Origin: Sphaeroforma sirkka
Taxonomy: Eukaryota; Opisthokonta; Ichthyosporea; Ichthyophonida
Assembly (NCBI GenBank): GCA_001586965.3
Contig: LUCW03000863.1
Span: 1 to 23,705 of the forward strand
Direction of reading: 5' to 3'
Length of the DNA stretch: 23,705 nt
Below the pieces are notes generated by a model. That model saw nothing but the letters and a program-made list of their open reading frames with translations. It did no database searches and was not told where the DNA came from. Each line of letters opens with the position of its first letter. Positions within the stretch are counted from its first letter, which is position 1. Shown here in pieces: positions 18,998 through 23,705 of the stretch. A program made the position numbers and the translations under genes.

Positions 18998-21900
18998 AGA
19001 GGGCTTCCCCGATGTGCTTTAGTAGTTAACATGGTTATGAGAAAAATCATGTAGAATAATATTTTCGTTCTAACATGAATAGTGTCCTTATATGTATCGA
19101 TGACTTCTCAAGAGTGCTCTACAGTCACACAGTATGAGCCAAGTGACCAGAGCTTCCAGTTTAGTTGCCTGTGAAAATCTTGTACTTCCGCGATACACAC
19201 TGAAACCGCTTGCAATTTTAAATCTATTTCCTTTTCTGATTGCAGCGACGGTGCCTTTTATGCGAATATGACTTTTGACTACGATGCCATTGGACAGAAG
19301 TGGATACAGGTACGCGTTGCGGCGTCTGTATTTCGGGGCATATTTTAATTTTTGCTTAATTGTGTCGAAGGCAAACACCTTTGGTTGTCTCGGCCTGCTG
19401 CCAAATTATGTAGGAGAATTGCCAGCGCACTGTGCTTCTAACCATACGGAATTGTTTCCTTCACAATAATAGTCAATTAGTATCGTAGTTAACAGGTAGA
19501 GATGGGGATTAGTGTGACACTTATACTTGGGAGTGCAGAATATTTCTGATAATTTAGTCGTGTTTCATAGGACACTGAGCAAATTAAGCAATCCGACTGT
19601 GTCAGAATCAAGGCCAAGAAGCCCAAACCGGACCCGAAGAAATTGGAGATACCCGAGTTGTCCAAGAATCTGGATGTGGGTGAGTGTATTATATGTCTTA
19701 CTATTTTCCTATCCTCTATTAAGAATAGATACTCCGTCGAATCATTGTCATCAATTACCGATACTGGCTTGTCGAGTATAAGATTGCAAACTTGGGGTAT
19801 GCACTGCTCGCGTCTGTCTATGTGTATGCACTCAACGCATTTCGTCTCATGTGTACTTTTCATGTGATTTATGCCTTTGGATTCATTACCGTACCATGTA
19901 AACTCGTTGCTTGTATATTCTTTAGTAGTGGCTGCAACAAGGCTCGTTATCGAAGGTCTCGGGCCCTTGTTCCGTCGGAGACCTTTTTTTGTCAGGTTGT
20001 ATTCTGAGATACATGTCAAAGGTACTCACATTGTGCACGTAAGTTACTGACGTATCTTTGTGATAATTTGTACGCAACAGTCACGGATATTGTACTCACT
20101 TAGCTCGTGTATACTGCTATTGGTCTTATATGTCTTTTGTACGTACAGGATACACAAGTGCTTTCTGTCATATGGAGCTATACGGCACTCTGGGGAAGCC
20201 GAAACCTTTGGTGGCACAAACCTGCGATTACCTCAACCTGTGCGTCTCTGCTGATGGACGGTAAATATGGGCAACGTATCGCGAGTATACCGAAATTTGG
20301 TCATATTGACTATAAGATTGGCGCTGGTACATTCCTATGTACATATATAGCTACCTTTATTCAAATTACTACAATAACTGATTGCCCACGTAGCTTGGCG
20401 TTACTCTGAGTATCATTTCTCATTTGTGATCTGATCTCCTTACACCGTGCTTCGTTGAATTAGATTTTACGGAAAGGATCAAGCTATAACCGACTATCCC
20501 CCGGTTCGTATACATACTACTGATACAGGAGCCGGATATTGCACCTGGTATGTCGATAAATCGAATGCTGTGTGAAATCGAATGCTGCATGAGTCTGTCC
20601 GAACGGATACGTTCTTTCAGACGCATCTGCTCTTTTGGTAGCGCAGCCTCTTTTACGTATTATTTCGTTGTTCAGCAGTTGTTCTCCATAGCAGTCCATA
20701 CTTGCAACTGGTGTGAAGGGAAGTGCATTTGCTCTGTGTATCAAGATACTTTAATTGTGCAGGTATATACCTCCTTTCAGCAAGCAAACAAACTAGGTAG
20801 ACCTGTCGAGTAAGATGGCTGAGTTTGATGCAGGTGCGTGGCTATACTGTATTTGCCAACACTCTTGGGAGATACTGAGTGCAATGAATAGCATTGTCCT
20901 GTACTTAAAACCACCCGGATACAATGAATACTATAGGGAATCTCTACCTTATGGTGACCAACTTATTCAGCCGTCGTTGATTGTCAACGCAAAACGTTCA
21001 AATTCAAATCCATGAAGTCTCGGCATACATAAATACCTGTGACAAATTTTATCGCAAAAGCCGGTCCACTAACAAAGTCCCGACTCACCACACACAAAAG
21101 GCGCAAAGATAGCGCTGTAGATACAGAACTCGAGAATAGCGCCGCACAAGTCTCCAATGGACGAGTGGCTCTGTTTGTGTACAATGTGGGTGACAAGATC
21201 AACCATCTGGGTATCTTCACAACTGTCATATCCATCTACGATGCCTTACATAGGGTATGCGAATGTGTGAGAATGAGATAGCCATGTTGTCTGTGATCTT
21301 GAGAGTTTTTTTATCTTGTGATAAGCAAAACAGAGTTAGAAACAGATTCCGTGAAACACAATGCTGTCCCGCACTAATGAAAGTCGAGAGAGACATAAGA
21401 TTCTTATGTAACTGCAAATATACGGAATCGAAGCATGCTGTGGAAATTGAACTAAAATGGTACACTTCGATACATGAGTACTAAATGTAAGCATCACGAA
21501 TGCATGTTATGAATACAACAAGCGTAGGTCCAGACTGTGTGGACTCAGATAGTCTTGCGCGATGTCCATACTTCTCAATAAGCTGCGTAAGACTGTGCCA
21601 ATATGTGTTGTTTCTGCGGAGCAACCATGTATTCAGGCACCCACAATGCCCACTTCTCACTATGCGTCGACACACTTTACACCTTGGATTCCATGAGGGG
21701 TTGCAATTGGCGACGAAAACATTGCTCACCTACTTGGTTATTTTTCTAGCACAGCATGGTCTCTGGCCACGCCAATCGCACGATCCGATAATAGACTTGG
21801 TATTCTTAAGACGAGATAAGGGCAAAGTCGCCGAGTCTCAGATCAGAGACCTGTTTGACGATGAGGTATTCCATATCAATTACATACATAACTGGATTTA

Positions 21901-23705
21901 CGACGGGTATGTATTTGCCTATAATGTGTAGTCATGAATTTCTAAACAACCCTTCTGAAATACCCAATCACTGGACTGTCTAGTCTCTAAGAATAGCGTA
22001 GCTGTAGAACATTCAGCCAGCACTTTCAGTCACACTGTAATTTTGATAGTACTACCTAGGCAACGATAAGCTCACTGTTCGTCTCCATCATTGTGGCAAT
22101 TCTATAAGGCCCGTGTGCTTCAGCCGCGCAATTGTGGGTCTGGGTGGACCCTACTTTCCCATCTGGCGCACACACGGCAATAGAACCGTTTCTATTAACA
22201 GCCGGAGGTATCCCAGTGCACACCATCGTCTGAAACTGATAATACCAATGTAAGTAGAGTGTGACAAACTCCTACTGTGTTCTGTGGTGACTGAGTTTTC
22301 TTCGATGCCTTCTAATCAGTCGTTGTTGTTGAATTGGGGTGTATCATGACACTCTGGGTCCTCCAATCCTTCTGGACGTTCAATATGTATAGGCCTTGAC
22401 ACTGGACGGTTGTTGTGCAACGGCCTTACAGAAATTCTGCCAGTTATGCTCAGGAATATTCGCGACGAGTTTGATCACATACGTATGGCTGTTCAAATAA
22501 GTTCATAAAATTTAATATCATTGGGACTGATGCCTCCTCGTCTTATACTTCAAAAACGCTAATGTGAAATATACTTGCGCGTTTTGTAGGTTCAGCGCCG
22601 AGATCTCTAGGATGCATGGCCCGCCTAATGTCATAAAGTGTTCAGCGATGTTGATCCACAGGCAGGTACAGTCTCAATAGCATCGATGTCAATATAATAC
22701 GGCCTCACGATCATTGTTTTTTTGGGCTCTAATTGAACAGGCAGAAGCTAATTCGACCCAAATGACATGCAGGCAACCATCAGTTGAAGAGACCAACTTT
22801 TTTTTCGAAATAGTACAGAAATCTCACATAACCCCACTTCGTCTACGTTATTTTAACGAATTCATTTTGAATCTGTGATGGTATGGTGTTAAGAATTCGT
22901 AGTTTAAAAACATACCTACTCACATGAATATACAAATACATACGTACACAGGATACGAGAAGGATGGTGAACGAGCAGGAGATGCACGATTTCTTGACTG
23001 CCCGAGGATATACCGTGACAGTGGTAGGTAGCCCACTGACTGCCATCGTCGCCTAGTTTATGGAAGGCCTTGTAGACAATGTCATTTCAAACAATTTATC
23101 AATCAATCCTTGCGTATCATTGAGGGAATTTGTATTCATTTTCAATACAACCGTGTAATTGTGACCATCGCTGTATTAAGGTATTTTGTTTCGCTGATAC
23201 AAGGCTTTCATTGTCATCTCGGTAGCACGACTACACAAACCAGACCATGCTAAATCAAATCATGGCATCAAGAGATACTGAACTTGTGGTGGCAATGCAT
23301 GGAGCGGGACTGGGTAATATGCTGTTTTCTTCTGAATCTACGCTAATAGAATTGCACCCTTACGCCCACTCAAGGAGACCTACAGGTACGTAGAATCTTT
23401 ATAATCTATATATATAATATATATTATGGATATGTGTAATCTATTAATGATAACGTAATAATAATAATATGGATGTAATATCGATATCTTTCGGATGTTG
23501 TGTGATTTTATTAATGTGCGCTGTGTCAGTAATAATGATGGTTTGTAATAATATTAATAATGTGTAATAATAATACATCGTTTACTTGCGCACGCACGCG
23601 TACGCACGCGCACGCGCATGTATGGATGATCTGCAATATGGCAATGTTATGTGTCAATAATAATAATATTAATGTATGCGATCCGCAGTTCGCAGGAGCG
23701 CCCGT
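17220..23705 (+). CDS. GT61-family (DUF563/EOGT-like) type II membrane glycosyltransferase, multi-exon, 3' end outside window
   Basis: Exon 1 (17220-17566) encodes a short basic tail (KRKLTKRR), a single hydrophobic anchor of about 15 residues ([15 protein letters not shown]) and a charged stem, the layout of a Golgi/ER type II enzyme. Further exons supported by splice sites and phase: 18141-18183 (acceptor uncertain), 18249-18271, 19246-19309, 19571-19679, 20149-20260, 20464-20503 or -20547, 20676-20762, 21078-21254, 21750-21906, 22124-22249, 22596-22665, 22952-23023, 23226-23385. GT61 hallmarks are [10 protein letters not shown] (22124 on), [11 protein letters not shown] (22952 on, the family's R-x(2)-N region) and [11 protein letters not shown]...IELHP (23298-23360). 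The phases link from 21750 to 23385 without a gap, but the step from 21254 to 21750 does not agree, so an exon is missing or misplaced there (perhaps near 21655-21706). GT61 enzymes transfer GlcNAc or xylose; the donor and acceptor cannot be told here. Confidence 0.82.
17567..18140 (+). other. First intron(s) of the GT61 gene, exon structure unresolved
   Basis: The donor AG|GTGTGT at 17567 is good. Joining to 18141 (acceptor GCTCAG) keeps phase. A possible extra exon, 18031-18091 (ACAAG acceptor, GTATGT donor, giving a cysteine-bearing [16 protein letters not shown]), is phase-compatible with exon 1. However, it lies too close to the next coding stretch (open from about 18107) for a normal intron, so at most one of these arrangements is right. 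Confidence 0.4.
18272..19245 (+). other. Microsatellite-bearing intron of the GT61 gene (974 bp)
   Basis: Donor GTACAG and acceptor GATTGCAG, phase 2 on both sides (AG|C). About two thirds of it is simple repeat. The long (IY)n and (CV)n open frames in it are artefacts of the repeats. Confidence 0.7.
18352..18997. repeat. Compound TA / AAT / CA / TA microsatellite
   Basis: TA tracts lie at about 18352-18445, 18492-18537 and 18540-18636, with ACATGCA-type interruptions. An imperfect (AAT) tract lies at 18646-18692, a CA-rich tract with CG interruptions at about 18763-18978, and a final TA tract at 18977-18997. Tract lengths in assemblies of such repeats are unreliable. Confidence 0.9.
19680..20148 (+). 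other. Intron of the GT61 gene (469 bp)
   Basis: Donor GTGAGT and acceptor GTACAG, phase 1 on both sides. Nothing else was recognised. Confidence 0.7.
21255..21749 (+). other. Intron region of the GT61 gene, probably with one unplaced exon
   Basis: The exon before ends in phase 0 and the one after begins in phase 1, so coding sequence must be missing. The best candidate is about 21655-21706 (acceptor ATTCAG, end before GTTGCA). It gives [16 protein letters not shown], resembling the GT61 H-x(n)-D region, and ends in phase 1 as needed, but it begins in phase 1 rather than 0. Confidence 0.4.
22666..22951 (+). other. Intron of the GT61 gene (286 bp)
   Basis: Donor GTACAG after CAG and acceptor GTACACAG, phase 0. 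An (inactive) T-rich tract lies at 22798-22804. Nothing else was recognised. Confidence 0.7.
23386..23705 (+). repeat. Start of the next GT61 intron, rich in TA, TAA and GCAC repeats
   Basis: After the donor GTACGT come TA tracts (23407-23425), scattered TAA/AAT repeats (23450-23475, 23547-23575, 23656-23671) and a GC-rich alternating stretch GCACGCACGCGTACGCACGC (from 23589) continuing to about 23619. The window ends here without a further exon being identified. Confidence 0.6.

Noticed and set aside
18384-19050. Long (CV)n, (HT)n and (IY)n frames on both strands
   Set aside because: These are translations of CA/TG and TA repeats with no domain content.
20815-21015. ORF of 66 codons starting MAEFDAG
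   Set aside because: No family resemblance, and no splice pair fits it to the GT61 chain.
1-23705. CRISPR array, bacterial operon or prophage
   Set aside because: There are no spaced direct repeats of that kind. Introns and retroelements show eukaryotic DNA.

Overview
The window is eukaryotic. It has GT-AG introns, LTR retrotransposon sequence, a tRNA-derived insertion and long TA/CA microsatellites, and no operon structure. The host is not certain. A protist or simple opisthokont with many introns (an ichthyosporean-like holozoan, for example) would fit a TMCO4-type gene beside a GT61 glycosyltransferase and a Ty3/gypsy element, but that is a low-confidence inference.

Layout. (1) 1-7416 is an almost complete Ty3/gypsy-type chromo-integrase retrotransposon on the + strand. 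Its left LTR is cut by the window edge, its right LTR is 6822-7416, and its gag and pol are broken by about a dozen frameshifts and stops. A methyltransferase-like domain lies between RNase H and integrase. A tRNA-Thr-like sequence lies inside gag on the - strand. (2) 7417-8924 is a second, rearranged copy of the same family. It is bounded by inverted copies of the first ~140 bp of the LTR and looks like a product of reverse-transcriptase template switching. (3) 8925-10474 is non-coding, with LTR-like debris, a fold-back sequence and low-complexity AT DNA. (4) 10475-16246 is a six-exon TMCO4-like gene (DUF726, alpha/beta-hydrolase fold) whose exon phases all agree. It encodes about 697 aa. The nucleophile serine of the GxSxG elbow is replaced by glycine, and the intron after exon 5 holds a decayed duplicate of that exon's end. 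(5) 16247-17219 is intergenic. It carries a segment of about 570 bp between perfect 16-bp direct repeats, with two TGACGTCA sites inside. (6) 17220 to beyond 23705 is a many-exon type II membrane protein of glycosyltransferase family 61 (DUF563/EOGT-like). Its final exon or exons lie outside the window. One of its introns holds about 0.65 kb of TA and CA microsatellite.

The two host genes are both on the + strand. Nothing in the sequence ties their functions together. The first is predicted to act at internal membranes and the second in the secretory pathway. Exon calls were made by eye from coding sense, splice-site consensus and phase agreement. The retroelement reading frames are described with their breaks and are not reconstructed.
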